From: JANQLU01 sp964434955
Lineage (GTDB): Bacteria > Planctomycetota > Planctomycetia > Pirellulales > Pirellulaceae
Assembly: GCA_964434955.1 (NCBI GenBank)
Contig: CAYSXI010000004.1
Coordinates: 20,067-84,066 of the forward strand
Direction of reading: 5' to 3'
Length of the DNA: 64,000 nucleotides
Part shown: positions 36,589 to 46,363 of the stretch, piece after piece
Position numbering within the stretch: the first letter of the stretch is position 1
How the letters are laid out: every line of letters starts with the position of its first letter
Translations under genes and position numbers: made by a program
The notes under the pieces: model-generated
Database searches by the model: none
What the model was told of the DNA's origin: nothing
Seen by the model: only the letters and a program-made list of their open reading frames with translations

Positions 36589-37144
36589 CCCATCAGTTAG
36601 CCCTTTTTGATTCCCCTCAATGTCTCACAACATCCCCCTATTCGTCGAAAAAAAAGAATTATTGGGCCATTTTTTCAACTAAACAGCAAAACAAGGCCTA
36701 ACACTCCAGCGATTCCCGGCATGCCCCGGCCGAAACCGTCTCGTGCAGCGTCGCAGAAACCCGCGGCCCTGCGACATAAAAACCCACGGTTTTCGCTGCA
36801 TTGACTTGATATTTTTTTCGCCGATTTCATGGCGGAGTCTGAATCAGTTCTTCGAGATCCGAGTGAAGACTCACGTTCTTCCGAGTATTCCCGTAAATCA
36901 ATTTTTGACGTCGTTGATCGTGTGCATTAGGCCAGAGTCGCGGTCCTCGCCCTGAACGTCACCGCGAAAGAGGCGAACGCCCAATTCAAGTCGACGTTTA
37001 GCTACTAGAAAACCGAGGCCCGTTCCAGGAACTCAAACACTCTCCTCCAAGTTCGAGTCCTGCTGAGCTTCGGTTCTGCCGAAGTTCTCATCTCGGCCGG
37101 AGCACCGCGCAACCCCGCGCGGTGCTCTTCTACCGATTGCCTCG
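36589..37144. other. Intergenic region
   Basis: About 550 bases upstream of the MNIO operon and downstream of the M28 peptidase gene. It must hold the MNIO operon promoter, but no convincing -35/-10 pair was found on the minus strand. A hairpin is annotated at 37100-37127. No supported gene; short frames have no start signals. Confidence 0.5.
37100..37127 (-). terminator. Perfect 11-bp hairpin after M28 peptidase gene
   Basis: gagcaccgcgc (37100-37110) and gcgcggtgctc (37117-37127) pair perfectly across aacccc. Located 17 bases beyond the stop of the peptidase gene. There is no T run on the minus strand, so it may be an mRNA-end stabiliser or a factor-assisted terminator. Confidence 0.55.
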
Positions 37145-38578
37145 TTATTTGTTCACGTGTTCACGAGAAAGCATGTGATCCAGATCAGCGATCCCGAACG
37201 CACCCAGGGCAATCACAATTGACGAGTGCTTTTGATATTCGGGGACGATGGTTTCATACGTATCGTATTGAGTGTGGTGCGTGGTTCGATAAACGGCTCT
37301 TCCCTTCTGACGCCAGAAAAACCCGGGGACACCGGCGCGAATGAATGAGACGTGATCACTTCCCCCGCGAGCACGGAGAGTCGGAACTTCCGTAAGTTCA
37401 AAAGGCATCTGCTCGGGATTCAGCTTCATGGCTGGACCGAAAACGGACTCAAAGTCTTCCTTCATGCTTTTGGGGGTCAGGATTCCCGCGCAGTAGTTCG
37501 TTCCCCCGTCATGCACCAGAACGGCCGAGATGTTTTTCATCTCCTTGGGGTTCTGCTTCACATACGCCAATGACCCCAAGAGCCCTTGTTCCTCCCCTGA
37601 CCAAAGCATGAAACGAATCGTCCGTTTCGGTTTCACACCCGCCGCCATCAATATTCGCGCGGCCTCCATCGCCGTCGCGCATCCAGCCGCATTGTCTGTC
37701 GCTCCTGTTGCGCCATCCCAGGAATCGATGTGACCTCCGACGATTACGCATTCTTCCGGTTTCTCCGTCCCCGGAATTTCCGCGATCACGTTGTAAAGCG
37801 GAACCGGCCCTTTTCGAAAATGATTTCGGATATCAAACCCAAGCTTGACTTTCTCTCCATCCGCGACCAGTTTGATAATCTCGTCAAACTGTTTCTTCAG
37901 CAAATTGATTTCGGGAATCGTCGGCAGGTTCTTTGGATCAACACGATAGTTGCCGCCAGTCAGAATCCTTTCGTCAGAAGTTGAGCTGACAAAACCCGCC
38001 GGTTCAAACTCCGCCAGCGCTGCCTTCAGCTCGCGATATTTAGTGAAGGCTTCCCGGCTTCGTCTCGAAGGACGCTTAAGGAAAACGTAAGCGCCCTTCA
38101 TTTTCTCCTTCTGTTCTTTTGCCGCTTCCGCCGTTTCTGGGGCGATCACAACGAAGCCAACCACGCGACCTTTGGTACCGGAGGTCCACGCGTTCGTTCC
38201 GAAAGAAAGATTCATTGTTTTGGGCTCCAACATTCGGCCCGTGGATGGCCCCCGTTCGAACCCAACAGGGAACTCGCCCCATTTCTCAAGGCGGCAGTTT
38301 TTGAGCCCCATTTTCTTGAATTCGTCTCGCGCCCATTCGCAACCTGCCTGCAACCCTTCGGATCCCGTCAGCCGAGGGCCAATACGATTCGTCAAATAAT
38401 CCAGGTGTGCCTGGACCTGGTTGTCTTTGGTTCCAGCTTCGATGATCGCGTCGGCGGCCGACGGTTTTTTCGTTTCGACGATACGAGTTTCGACGACCTG
38501 TTGCGCCCCGATCGACGCAGCAAGAACGAAGACAAGGCCGCAGGCGATCAACGCCGTCCCAAGTCTTGAATGGATCAT
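37145..38578 (-). CDS. Secreted M28 family zinc aminopeptidase
   Basis: 477 residues from the ATG at 38578, with GGAG eight bases upstream; the frame is open further to 38671 but that overlaps the sigma factor gene. Signal peptide at 1-25 (IACGLVFVLAASIGAQQ). M28 metal-site motifs are in order: VGGHIDSWDGATGATDNAAG (His, Asp), LWSGEEQGLLGS (Glu-Glu), a later VHDGGTNYC aspartate, and TTHHTQYDTYE with the final His. Cleaves N-terminal residues from peptides outside the cytoplasm. Directly downstream of the kinase and sigma factor genes on the same strand, so possibly under their control. Confidence 0.92.
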   Translation of the reverse strand: MIHSRLGTALIACGLVFVLAASIGAQQVVETRIVETKKPSAADAIIEAGTKDNQVQAHLDYLTNRIGPRLTGSEGLQAGCEWARDEFKKMGLKNCRLEKWGEFPVGFERGPSTGRMLEPKTMNLSFGTNAWTSGTKGRVVGFVVIAPETAEAAKEQKEKMKGAYVFLKRPSRRSREAFTKYRELKAALAEFEPAGFVSSTSDERILTGGNYRVDPKNLPTIPEINLLKKQFDEIIKLVADGEKVKLGFDIRNHFRKGPVPLYNVIAEIPGTEKPEECVIVGGHIDSWDGATGATDNAAGCATAMEAARILMAAGVKPKRTIRFMLWSGEEQGLLGSLAYVKQNPKEMKNISAVLVHDGGTNYCAGILTPKSMKEDFESVFGPAMKLNPEQMPFELTEVPTLRARGGSDHVSFIRAGVPGFFWRQKGRAVYRTTHHTQYDTYETIVPEYQKHSSIVIALGAFGIADLDHMLSREHVNK

Positions 38579-38657
38579 TTTGATAGCTCCGGAATAGGTT
38601 GATGTGACAAAGAGCGGTTCGAATATGATTTGAATTGATTGGCTAGTCATTGATTGG

Positions 38658-39236
38658 CTAGTCCAAGTCAAAATTACTCATCTCGTCGCGTACGAGTTTT
38701 AACACTCGCGACTTGATTTGGTACACCTGGTCTGGATTCATGTTGGTTTGCCGGCAAACGGATTCTACACTGGCGGCCTCTTCCGTCAGCAAATGAAACA
38801 CCTCAAATGTTTCGGGCTTCACCCGCTTCCGGACCTGGCTCACACAAAATCGAAGATGATGGAGACGCCAGTTTCTCTCGAAAATCTCATCGATCGAAAG
38901 CTCGCCGGCTTTGAGATTTCCCAAATCACTGCTTTCCGCATTCGCCATTTTCTTGCGACGAAACAAGTCAATTACGCGCCGATTGACCATGGTTCGGAGC
39001 CAAGCACGAAATCCGCCTTTGTCCGATTCATAGTCAAAGGAAACAATATTTTTGACAATCGACTCATAGCATGACGACTGAATTTCTTCGGCGTCGTCAT
39101 GGGAAAGGCCTCGATCTCGAGCATAGGAATATAGCAACGGAGAGTAGAGATCAAAAAACTCGTTCCAGGCTTCGTTGTCGTCGCGATTCTTGACGCGCAC
39201 GAGCAAACTGGGGCGAGTTGGATCCATCATGTTCAT
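38658..39236 (-). CDS. ECF-type sigma-70 family factor
   Basis: 192 residues from the ATG at 39236, overlapping the kinase stop as ATGA; an earlier in-frame start at 39263 would overlap more. Region 2 is visible as EFFDLYSPLLYSYARDRGLS, DDAEEIQSSCYESI and RAWLRTMVNRRVIDLFRRKK. Region 4 is FEVFHLLTEEAASVESVCRQ with a helix-turn-helix through NPDQVYQIKSRVLKLVRDE. This matches planctomycete ECF groups that are genetically linked to Ser/Thr kinases and lack a membrane anti-sigma factor. It probably directs a regulon that responds to kinase signalling. Confidence 0.9.
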   Translation of the reverse strand: MNMMDPTRPSLLVRVKNRDDNEAWNEFFDLYSPLLYSYARDRGLSHDDAEEIQSSCYESIVKNIVSFDYESDKGGFRAWLRTMVNRRVIDLFRRKKMANAESSDLGNLKAGELSIDEIFERNWRLHHLRFCVSQVRKRVKPETFEVFHLLTEEAASVESVCRQTNMNPDQVYQIKSRVLKLVRDEMSNFDLD

Positions 39237-42200
39237 TTGCGATCCGATTGTTTCGTGTCCCAAATCAGGATGGAACCGCCAAATGTCCCCACGGCAAATC
39301 GGCGTTCATCGGGACTGACCGAAAGCGTGTTGGCATAGCCGTTGAGATCCCGAAGCGTGTAAACCACCGTACGACGTTGGGTATCCCAGAATTTGATTTT
39401 ACCGTCCCTGGCGGTCGTCAATAGCCGCCTGCCGCTGGGCGAATAACTCAAGTCCTGAATGCCATCAACGTGATCGGCCAAGACGGCCGTGGTTTTTCCG
39501 CTCTCGATTGCATTGACATGAACCTCCATGTGCCGTCCCGTGAAAGCCACCGACTTTCCGTCAGGCGAAAATGCGATCGGCGATCGTAAGACTTCAAAGG
39601 GAATCGGCTTGCGTTCCCAATGCCGAATCAACTCACCACTTTCTGCGTTTTTTACGACGAGGGACTTGCCCGTTACCACCGCCAATTGATTGGTCATGGA
39701 ATGAACGGCCATGCCGCGGATGGGATTCTCAAACTCGATGACTCGATGATTCTTTTCCAAATCGTCCAACCGGGTGACAATGACGCGACGGTCCTGGCCT
39801 CCCGAAAACACTTCTTGGGAAGACTGGTCAAACTGAATACCAACAACGCTTCCGCGATGGGGTTCCAATCGCGTGATTTTCCTGTCGCGCAAATTGCAAA
39901 TTCGCACCATCCCTTTCTCGGTCCCCCAAGCAACCCATTTGCCATCGCGCGAAAAGTCGAGGGCCGTTACATTTTCCTTTTCATCAAAAAGGGTCTCCAC
40001 CGATCGTGGTTCATTCAACTTCCAGAGCTTGACCGCCCCCGAGTTACCTCCGCTAGCCAATTGCGAATCATCCTTTCCAAACCGCACATGGCGGAGCGAA
40101 CTGAAATCGGCTTGGCGGAGTTGACCTTCAAACCCGACATTCAGAGGCCACAACTTGACCATTCCGGCGGAAGACGAAACCAATGTGGACTCGTCCGGAC
40201 TCAGGTCCGCCCATTCCAATCCTTTCGCACTTCCCCAAATCACACGATCCGGCACCCAGGTCCAGGCGTTCCAGACCCGAATCGTCCGGTCGTCGCTCGA
40301 CGAAATCAGTTTCCGCCCGTCCTGGGTGTACTGAACGGAACGCACAAAGCCTTGATGGCCGTAAACCGTGCGCAGCAAACGCCCGCTTTTGACCGACCAA
40401 ACCTTGATAAGTCCATCATTGCCACCTGTCACAATCCACTTTCCGCTCGGACTGATCACCAGGTCGCTAATCCAATCGCCATGACCGTCCAGTTTTCGAA
40501 TGACTTCGCCTGTTTCAAAATCCCAAATTCGGATTTCAAAGTCGGCCGTCACCAGAATCTTTTGTTCTGGATCAATCGCCGATGCGAAGTGCGGTCCCTC
40601 GTGTTTCATGAATCGTCGTTTAAGAGAATAGTCTTTGACGTACCAGAGGGACGTCACACCGGGCGTTTGTCCGTCCCATCCGCAACTGGCAACCAGGTAG
40701 TTTCCGTCTTTGGAGTAGTTCAAGCTATTGACATTTTGGCTACCGGCCTGAAACGTCGCGACGCGCTCAAAGGATTCACGCTGGTAGATCTCAACCGCCC
40801 CATCGATCAACCCGACTGCGACCTGGTCACCGTTCGGGTGCAAGGCGATGGAAACCGCTGCCCCTCCAACTTCATGAGTCGAAAGTAGCTTCAATGACTG
40901 GCTGTCGAAAATCCGAAGCTTTGCGTCGCGACCGGCGGCCAGGATTTGTCTCCCGTCAACCGAATGCCGTACCTGTCGTAAACCCGTCTTGGTTTGGGCC
41001 GAAGTGTTTTGACTCAGGTCGACCCGTCCAAGTAGCAACCACCATTCGAGATCCCGCTGATGTTTGGGCACGTCCGACAGGTTTCGCACGGCGTCATGCA
41101 CATCATAAAGACGCAATGAAGCGTCAGCTGCAGCGATCCTGGCCGTCATCGCGTTGAACGATTCGTCTTCTCTGGCCAGGTTCGCTTTATGGGCTTCTTC
41201 AACCGCCAATCCGCGGGCCTTTTTTTCGGCTGCCTGTGATTTCTTGGCCAGGTTGCGATCCTCGACCGCTTGCCAGTAGTAAATCGAAACGACCAGCAAC
41301 GCCACGATCATCGTCGCGAGCACGGCCGATGCCGCCATCGCAAGTCGTCGATGCCTGGCGACGGTTTTTCGAAAGACATACCAAGTACTGTCCCGCTTGG
41401 CATCGATGGCATCCCCATCAAGGTAGCGTTTCAAGTCGGCAGCCAACAATTTCGCATTGGCGTAGCGTCGGCTGGGATCCTTGGAAAGGGACTTGAGTAA
41501 AATTGTCTCCAGATCGTCGTCCAGGCCGTTCAAGTACCGCGATGGTTTCGTCGGATCCGTTCCTGAAATATGTGACAACGTTTCCACGATGGAGCCCGTT
41601 ACATCATAGGGCAAGCGGCCCGTTAATAATTCGTAGAGGACGACCCCCAGGGAATAGACATCGCTTCGCGTATCCATCAGTTCTGGATTCGCCTGGGCTT
41701 GTTCCGGAGACGCGTAGGCAAGGGTTCCCACAAATTCGCCGGTCATGGTTCTCGGAGAATGACCGACGATGGTATCTTCTTCCATCAGCTTGGCGAGCCC
41801 GAAGTCCAAGACGTGCGGTCGGTTTTCGCCGTCGACCAGGATATTCGCCGGTTTGAGATCTCGATGGATCACGCCGCGCTCGTGTGCGAATCCGACGGCC
41901 TCACAAACTTCCAGGAACAACTCAACGGTTCGACGATACGAGGACCTTCCCGATCGCTGACTGCCAAACGAAATCTTTGATAGTGGTTCGCCATCGACAA
42001 ACTCCATCGCGCAGTAGGGCTGGTTCTCGGAGATTCCGCTATCGTAAATCGTAACGATGCCGGGATGATTCAGCCGAGAAGCAAGATCAACTTCTCGCTC
42101 AAAACGAAACTTTTGTCGGGGCGTGGCAAAGGTGCCCTGAAGGATAAATTTCAAGGCAACGATTCGATTGGTCGAAAGTTGTTTCGCCTTGAAGACAACG

Positions 42201-42376
42201 CCCTGCCCACCCCGGTGAATCTCTTCCAGAACCTCATAATTCGGAACGTTCCGACGAAACAAACGTGGCTTGGATTTCGGTTCAGGCGTATCGGTAGGCG
42301 ACAAGTTCGCGGGAGAGAACGCGGCTTGCTTTATCTCTTCAAAGAGTCGATCGGAATCGCTGGAACCGTTTTTCAT
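39233..42376 (-). CDS. Membrane Ser/Thr protein kinase with WD40 sensor domain
   Basis: 1047 residues; GAGG lies six bases before the ATG. The kinase domain (about 45-320) has the Gly loop HRGGQGVVF, VALKFIL (catalytic Lys), the EF-V hinge, VIHRDLKPANIL, HVLDFGLAKL and TLAYASPEQ. One transmembrane helix follows near 345-367 (LAMAASAVLATMIVALLVV), then a short coiled coil. From about 460 to the end are many WD40 repeats (for example SPSGKWIVTGGNDGLIKVWS) forming one or two propellers outside the membrane. The kinase presumably senses ligands or envelope state. It is followed on the same strand by the ECF sigma gene. Confidence 0.92.
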   Translation of the reverse strand: MKNGSSDSDRLFEEIKQAAFSPANLSPTDTPEPKSKPRLFRRNVPNYEVLEEIHRGGQGVVFKAKQLSTNRIVALKFILQGTFATPRQKFRFEREVDLASRLNHPGIVTIYDSGISENQPYCAMEFVDGEPLSKISFGSQRSGRSSYRRTVELFLEVCEAVGFAHERGVIHRDLKPANILVDGENRPHVLDFGLAKLMEEDTIVGHSPRTMTGEFVGTLAYASPEQAQANPELMDTRSDVYSLGVVLYELLTGRLPYDVTGSIVETLSHISGTDPTKPSRYLNGLDDDLETILLKSLSKDPSRRYANAKLLAADLKRYLDGDAIDAKRDSTWYVFRKTVARHRRLAMAASAVLATMIVALLVVSIYYWQAVEDRNLAKKSQAAEKKARGLAVEEAHKANLAREDESFNAMTARIAAADASLRLYDVHDAVRNLSDVPKHQRDLEWWLLLGRVDLSQNTSAQTKTGLRQVRHSVDGRQILAAGRDAKLRIFDSQSLKLLSTHEVGGAAVSIALHPNGDQVAVGLIDGAVEIYQRESFERVATFQAGSQNVNSLNYSKDGNYLVASCGWDGQTPGVTSLWYVKDYSLKRRFMKHEGPHFASAIDPEQKILVTADFEIRIWDFETGEVIRKLDGHGDWISDLVISPSGKWIVTGGNDGLIKVWSVKSGRLLRTVYGHQGFVRSVQYTQDGRKLISSSDDRTIRVWNAWTWVPDRVIWGSAKGLEWADLSPDESTLVSSSAGMVKLWPLNVGFEGQLRQADFSSLRHVRFGKDDSQLASGGNSGAVKLWKLNEPRSVETLFDEKENVTALDFSRDGKWVAWGTEKGMVRICNLRDRKITRLEPHRGSVVGIQFDQSSQEVFSGGQDRRVIVTRLDDLEKNHRVIEFENPIRGMAVHSMTNQLAVVTGKSLVVKNAESGELIRHWERKPIPFEVLRSPIAFSPDGKSVAFTGRHMEVHVNAIESGKTTAVLADHVDGIQDLSYSPSGRRLLTTARDGKIKFWDTQRRTVVYTLRDLNGYANTLSVSPDERRFAVGTFGGSILIWDTKQSDRK

Positions 42377-42629
42377 GGGATGCCTCAGAACGATTCATTG
42401 TAGCCAAAACGGAAACGAAAAGACTTCATTGAACCGCCCTCGCAAAATCGGATTTAGAAACTTTCAGGAAAGATTGCTTGTTCCGCCATCATCCCGTCCA
42501 GTTTTAATTACCATCCTTCAACTTCCGCCTTGGTAACTTTAACATCCGGCTCGGACGACTCACTGCGAAAGGGATCCATCCGCGTTACAATGAGCCAATC
42601 CTTGAATGATATTTCACCGGAGTCAACAA

Positions 42630-44546
42630 ATGCATTCTTTTCGCTTGTCCATAGTGGCGCCCCTCGCAATCCTGCTTGGTTGCTCAATCGCGGTTGCCCA
42701 ACAGGAGAAACCATTCGGAGACAAGTTCCCCAACCTGGATAGCCAGGCCGTTGGCAAATGGTGGGAGAAGAAGAACGCCAAGCTCAAAGTTTCCCGCGAC
42801 GAAGTTGTCGCGTTTGCCGTTTACACTCATGACCGTGGCGTCCTGAAACTTTCTGCCCAACTCTATCCGCTAATGCCGGGCGAGTCCCGTGAAGTGCGAC
42901 TTGAAATGAAGCAGGAAGGACAGTGGAAGGTCGTTGCCAAGGAAAACGTTCGTGAGTTGGGTTGGTGCGCCAACTTCCGAATCGAAAAATGGGACAACAC
43001 CAAGGACGTTCTCTACCGGGTCCGGCACGGTGAGAAAGCTTCGTTTGACGGGAAGATTCGTAAGGACCCGATCGATAAAGAAGTCATTGTGGTTGGCAAC
43101 TTGTCGTGCAACTCGTCTCGAACGACCGGCCCGCGACCCAAGATCGTCGAAAACCTGAAACGGCTTGATCCCGATCTGTTGTTTTTCGCCGGTGATCAAA
43201 CGTACCGCCACACCGAACATACTTGGGGTTGGATCGAGTTCGGAATTCAATTTCGCGATATTCTTCGAGATCGACCCGTGATCACCATTCCCGATGATCA
43301 TGACGTCGGCCAGGCCAACATTTGGGGCGAAAACGGCAAGAAGGCTTCGACCGGTGCCGGCCCCGACGGCGGTTTTTTCTATCCCGTTAAATACGTCAAC
43401 ATGGTGCAGCATCATCAAACCTGGCACCTTCCCGATCCCTACGATGCAACCCCCATTCGACGCGGGATCGGTGTGTATTACACCAATCTCCGTGTTGGTG
43501 GAGTCGACTTCGCCATTCTCGAAGACCGCAAATTCAAAAGTGGCCCGAAGGGAAAAATTCCGAAGATGGGTCCCCGACCCGATCATATCAATGACCCGAA
43601 CTATGACCGCTCGGCGATTGACTTGCCAAAACTGAAATTGCTGGGTGATCGACAGCTTAAGTTTCTAAACGAGTGGAGTCAGGATTGGTCCGGCGCGGAA
43701 ATGAAGTGCGTCCTTTCGCAAACCGCTTTTTGTGGAGCCGTTCATCTTCACGGCACGCCGAAAAATCGATTGCTGGCTGATTTGGACTCCAACGGTTGGC
43801 CCCAGACCGGACGCAATAAAGCTTTGCGCGAAGTGCGTCGGGCGCGGGCCGTTCATCTCTGCGGCGATCAGCATTTGTCGGTTGTGGTGAAGCACGGAAT
43901 CGATGGGCCTGCGGATGGACCCTACGGATTCACGAGTCCGGCGATCGTCAACACGATCTACGGACGCTGGTGGCACCCCAAGGATGAAAAGCCTGGGCCA
44001 AACGCGGTTCCCGACAGTCCTCTTAAATGGACGGGCGACTACGAGGACGGCCTTGGCAACCACATCCGGATGCTTGCGTATGCCAATCCGGAAGACCGGA
44101 AAGACGAAACGAAGCGCGCCGACGGGTTTGGCATTGTTCGATTCAACAAGCAAAAACAAACCATCACAATTGAAAGCTGGCCTCGGTTTGCGGATGTTCG
44201 AGATGGTGACAAAGCACAGTTTCCGGGTTGGCCAATGACGGTTCACGCCAAAGATAATGACGGGCGCAAGTCGATCGGCGAATTGCCAGGTGTGTTGGTG
44301 CGTCGAAAAGACGGCAGCAAAGTCGAATCGTTTGTTGTTCAGGTGATGGAGAACGACACCCAGGAAATCCTGTACACGTTTCGTGCTTCGGGAAATCAGG
44401 TCCGGCTTCCCGTCTACCGAAACGTTGCTCACACCATCAAAGTCGGTTTGGATCGGCCCACGGAGCTCGTCGACAATCAAGTCAAGGTTAACGCTCCAGA
44501 AGTTGAATCGGTTCTGCTTCATGAGTTGAAGGGCGAAAAAGAATAG
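42630..44546 (+). CDS. Secreted PhoD-like metallophosphoesterase
   Basis: 638 residues from the ATG at 42630, with GGAG seven bases upstream; 42606 is an in-frame alternative. Signal peptide near 1-23 (LAILLGCSIAVAQQ). Metallophosphatase motifs: LLFFAGDQTYRH, PDDHDVGQ and, downstream, HLCGDQHLSVVVKHG. These fit the PhoD-like alkaline phosphatase family (PF09423), which uses Fe/Ca or similar metals to hydrolyse phosphodiesters or monoesters. The C-terminal 120 residues look like a small beta domain. The next gene starts four bases later, so the two are co-transcribed. Confidence 0.85.
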   Translation: MHSFRLSIVAPLAILLGCSIAVAQQEKPFGDKFPNLDSQAVGKWWEKKNAKLKVSRDEVVAFAVYTHDRGVLKLSAQLYPLMPGESREVRLEMKQEGQWKVVAKENVRELGWCANFRIEKWDNTKDVLYRVRHGEKASFDGKIRKDPIDKEVIVVGNLSCNSSRTTGPRPKIVENLKRLDPDLLFFAGDQTYRHTEHTWGWIEFGIQFRDILRDRPVITIPDDHDVGQANIWGENGKKASTGAGPDGGFFYPVKYVNMVQHHQTWHLPDPYDATPIRRGIGVYYTNLRVGGVDFAILEDRKFKSGPKGKIPKMGPRPDHINDPNYDRSAIDLPKLKLLGDRQLKFLNEWSQDWSGAEMKCVLSQTAFCGAVHLHGTPKNRLLADLDSNGWPQTGRNKALREVRRARAVHLCGDQHLSVVVKHGIDGPADGPYGFTSPAIVNTIYGRWWHPKDEKPGPNAVPDSPLKWTGDYEDGLGNHIRMLAYANPEDRKDETKRADGFGIVRFNKQKQTITIESWPRFADVRDGDKAQFPGWPMTVHAKDNDGRKSIGELPGVLVRRKDGSKVESFVVQVMENDTQEILYTFRASGNQVRLPVYRNVAHTIKVGLDRPTELVDNQVKVNAPEVESVLLHELKGEKE

Positions 44547-44550
44547 GCCG

Positions 44551-45432
44551 ATGCCGCTTCCCTACTTTGTTGGATGTCCCGTCTGGACTTGTGTCGGCTG
44601 GAAAGGTTCCGTCTATCCCGTCGGCTCAAACAAATCGGACTATCTCAAACACTACGCGAGCAAGTTCAACACCGTGGAAGGCAATACGACCTTTTACGGC
44701 ATTCCAACCTTGGATTCGGCCAAACGCTGGGCGGATCAGGTTTCTTCCGAATTCCGTTTCGTGCTGAAAATGCCTGGGGCAATCACCCATGAGAAACAAT
44801 TGGTCAATGCAGGACCGGAGCTAAGTCTTTTTTTTCCAGTTCTTGAAGAACTTGCCAAGCAAGGCTGTCTCGGGCCCACCATGATCCAATTGGGACCTTC
44901 GTTTGGTTCCAACCATTTCTCCGACCTGGTTCGATTTTTAAGGCAGTTGCCTCGAGAGTTTCCCATGGCCGTTGAAGTCCGGCACAAAGACTTTTTTTCA
45001 GAGCCCTTTGAGTCCCGTCTGAATGAACTGCTTCAAAGTTCCAACGTGAACCGCGTCCTGTTTGATTCGCGCCCGCTTTATTCGCTACCGCCGGCCGACG
45101 AGTCGGAAAAGGCCGCTCAGAAACGCAAGCCGAAATCGCCTTTTCGTACAACGACGACAGGAAGTTTCCCGATTCTTCGTTTGATCGGGCGGAACGACAT
45201 TTCAGAGGTTGCCGAAGGGATCAAGAATTGGTCAGGCCAGATTGCCGAGTGGCTCACCCAGGGCAGGACGCCCTATGCGTTCATGCACACGCCCGACGAT
45301 ACCTTTGCGGTCGCGATGGCCCATGAATTTCACAAGAAAGTGCAAGAGGCGTTGGTGGCGATCGACCCGAATCATCGGATCGATGCGCTACCCGATTTGG
45401 AAAACCCGCAGAAGCAAAAGTCATTATTCTGA
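44551..45432 (+). CDS. DUF72 family protein
   Basis: 293 residues. The family signature is clear: FVGCPVWTCVGWKGSVYPVG, NTVEGNTTFYGIP, FRFVLKMPGAITHEK, AVEVRHKDFF and YAFMHTPDDTFAV. DUF72 proteins are TIM-barrel-like, usually about 240-300 residues, and of unknown function. Probably cytoplasmic. Four bases after the phosphatase gene. Confidence 0.9.
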   Translation: MPLPYFVGCPVWTCVGWKGSVYPVGSNKSDYLKHYASKFNTVEGNTTFYGIPTLDSAKRWADQVSSEFRFVLKMPGAITHEKQLVNAGPELSLFFPVLEELAKQGCLGPTMIQLGPSFGSNHFSDLVRFLRQLPREFPMAVEVRHKDFFSEPFESRLNELLQSSNVNRVLFDSRPLYSLPPADESEKAAQKRKPKSPFRTTTTGSFPILRLIGRNDISEVAEGIKNWSGQIAEWLTQGRTPYAFMHTPDDTFAVAMAHEFHKKVQEALVAIDPNHRIDALPDLENPQKQKSLF

Positions 45433-45451
45433 GAACTTCCGAGGATGAAGC

Positions 45452-45874
45452 TTACTCATCTTCGTTCAAATCGATAATCTTGTCACCAATTTCAACGCGC
45501 ATGAAATCCTCGCTTCCGAAGCCGGATTTTACGACCAGCGTTCCCGTACCTTTGGGACCATTGATCGGTGCGCGCACGTCGATTTTGCCATTGTGATTGC
45601 TGTACGAACCGCCGTTCCAAAAACTACCAACCGTCACCGGCTCCCCCAGAAGCTCTTTGACCTTCTCGTTGGTTTCTGCCTTCCGCTGGGCTTCTTGAAA
45701 ACTCTCGTCGCCTTCGATGGCCGTTTTCACGCCACGATAAGTCATATAGATGCAGCCGCCACATCCGCAAACGGGAATCGCAATCAAGACGGCAATCACG
45801 ACGAGGACGATCAGCAGCGTATTGGATTTCTGTGGTGTGCCACCTGGTTCTTTCCCACCCACTTCTTTGCTCAT
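45452..45874 (-). CDS. Coa1-like membrane protein
   Basis: 140 residues. One transmembrane helix near 18-36 (NTLLIVLVVIAVLIAIPVCG), followed by a Cys/Gly pair (CGCGGC). The C-terminal domain contains ELLGEPVTVGSFWNGGSY and NGPKGTGTLVVKSG, which resembles the cytochrome oxidase assembly protein Coa1 family (PF08695). Bacterial members are often short and lack an experimental role. A cbb3 oxidase gene occurs 17 kb away, but no direct link is shown. Convergent with the DUF72 gene, 19 bases apart. Confidence 0.65.
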   Translation of the reverse strand: MSKEVGGKEPGGTPQKSNTLLIVLVVIAVLIAIPVCGCGGCIYMTYRGVKTAIEGDESFQEAQRKAETNEKVKELLGEPVTVGSFWNGGSYSNHNGKIDVRAPINGPKGTGTLVVKSGFGSEDFMRVEIGDKIIDLNEDE

Positions 45875-46006
45875 TCAAATCTCCCGAATAAAATTGGTTT
45901 GCAATCCCGGCTTATGTCTATTCGTCACCGAATGCCATTTTATGGTTCCGGAATCGCTGAATCTTTGAATTTTTTTTGACGTCGCTTGAGTATTTAGAAC
46001 GTGTCT

Positions 46007-46321
46007 ATGTCTGATTATCAAAAAGTTGCAAAAGTTAGTGAAGTTGACGATTCTACAATCCGCCTCGTTGAAACCGAAGATCGCTTGGTGATCCTGATGC
46101 GAGTGGACGGAAAATACCATTGCATCGATGACGTTTGCACGCACGATGGCGGAACTTTGAGCGATGGGGAATTGGAAGGCTGTCGGATTGCCTGCCCTCG
46201 CCACGGAGCCGAATTCGATATCCGGAACGGAAAAGCGTTGACGATGCCCGCCACCGAAGCGACCGGTTCACACGAAGTTAAAGTCGACGGCGACGACATT
46301 TACGTTAAAATAACCGAGTGA
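46007..46321 (+). CDS. Rieske [2Fe-2S] ferredoxin-like protein
   Basis: 104 residues from the ATG at 46007 (a GTG at 46001 is the only other choice). The Rieske ligands are CTHDGG and CPRHGAEF, 19 residues apart, as in NirD-like and dioxygenase ferredoxin components. It transfers electrons in the cytoplasm. The next gene encodes a DUF59 Fe-S assembly factor in the same direction, 42 bases away, a pairing found in SUF-type Fe-S clusters, though the core suf genes are not here. Confidence 0.9.
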   Translation: MSDYQKVAKVSEVDDSTIRLVETEDRLVILMRVDGKYHCIDDVCTHDGGTLSDGELEGCRIACPRHGAEFDIRNGKALTMPATEATGSHEVKVDGDDIYVKITE

Positions 46322-46363
46322 TATCCAATCCAATTCGATTCCCTCCTTCTTTTGGAATAGATC

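Noticed and set aside
36743..36955. Short plus-strand frame upstream of the MNIO operon
   Set aside because: 70 codons with no ribosome-binding site, no motif and no recognisable family.
37020..37080. tRNA-like piece (gttcgagtcc)
   Set aside because: T-loop-like words only; no anticodon arm, acceptor stem or CCA pairing can be drawn.
39620..40888. Long open frame (422 codons) on plus strand antisense to the kinase WD40 region
   Set aside because: No ribosome-binding site, no signal or domain, and the opposite strand is an unmistakable WD40 kinase; it reflects codon bias.
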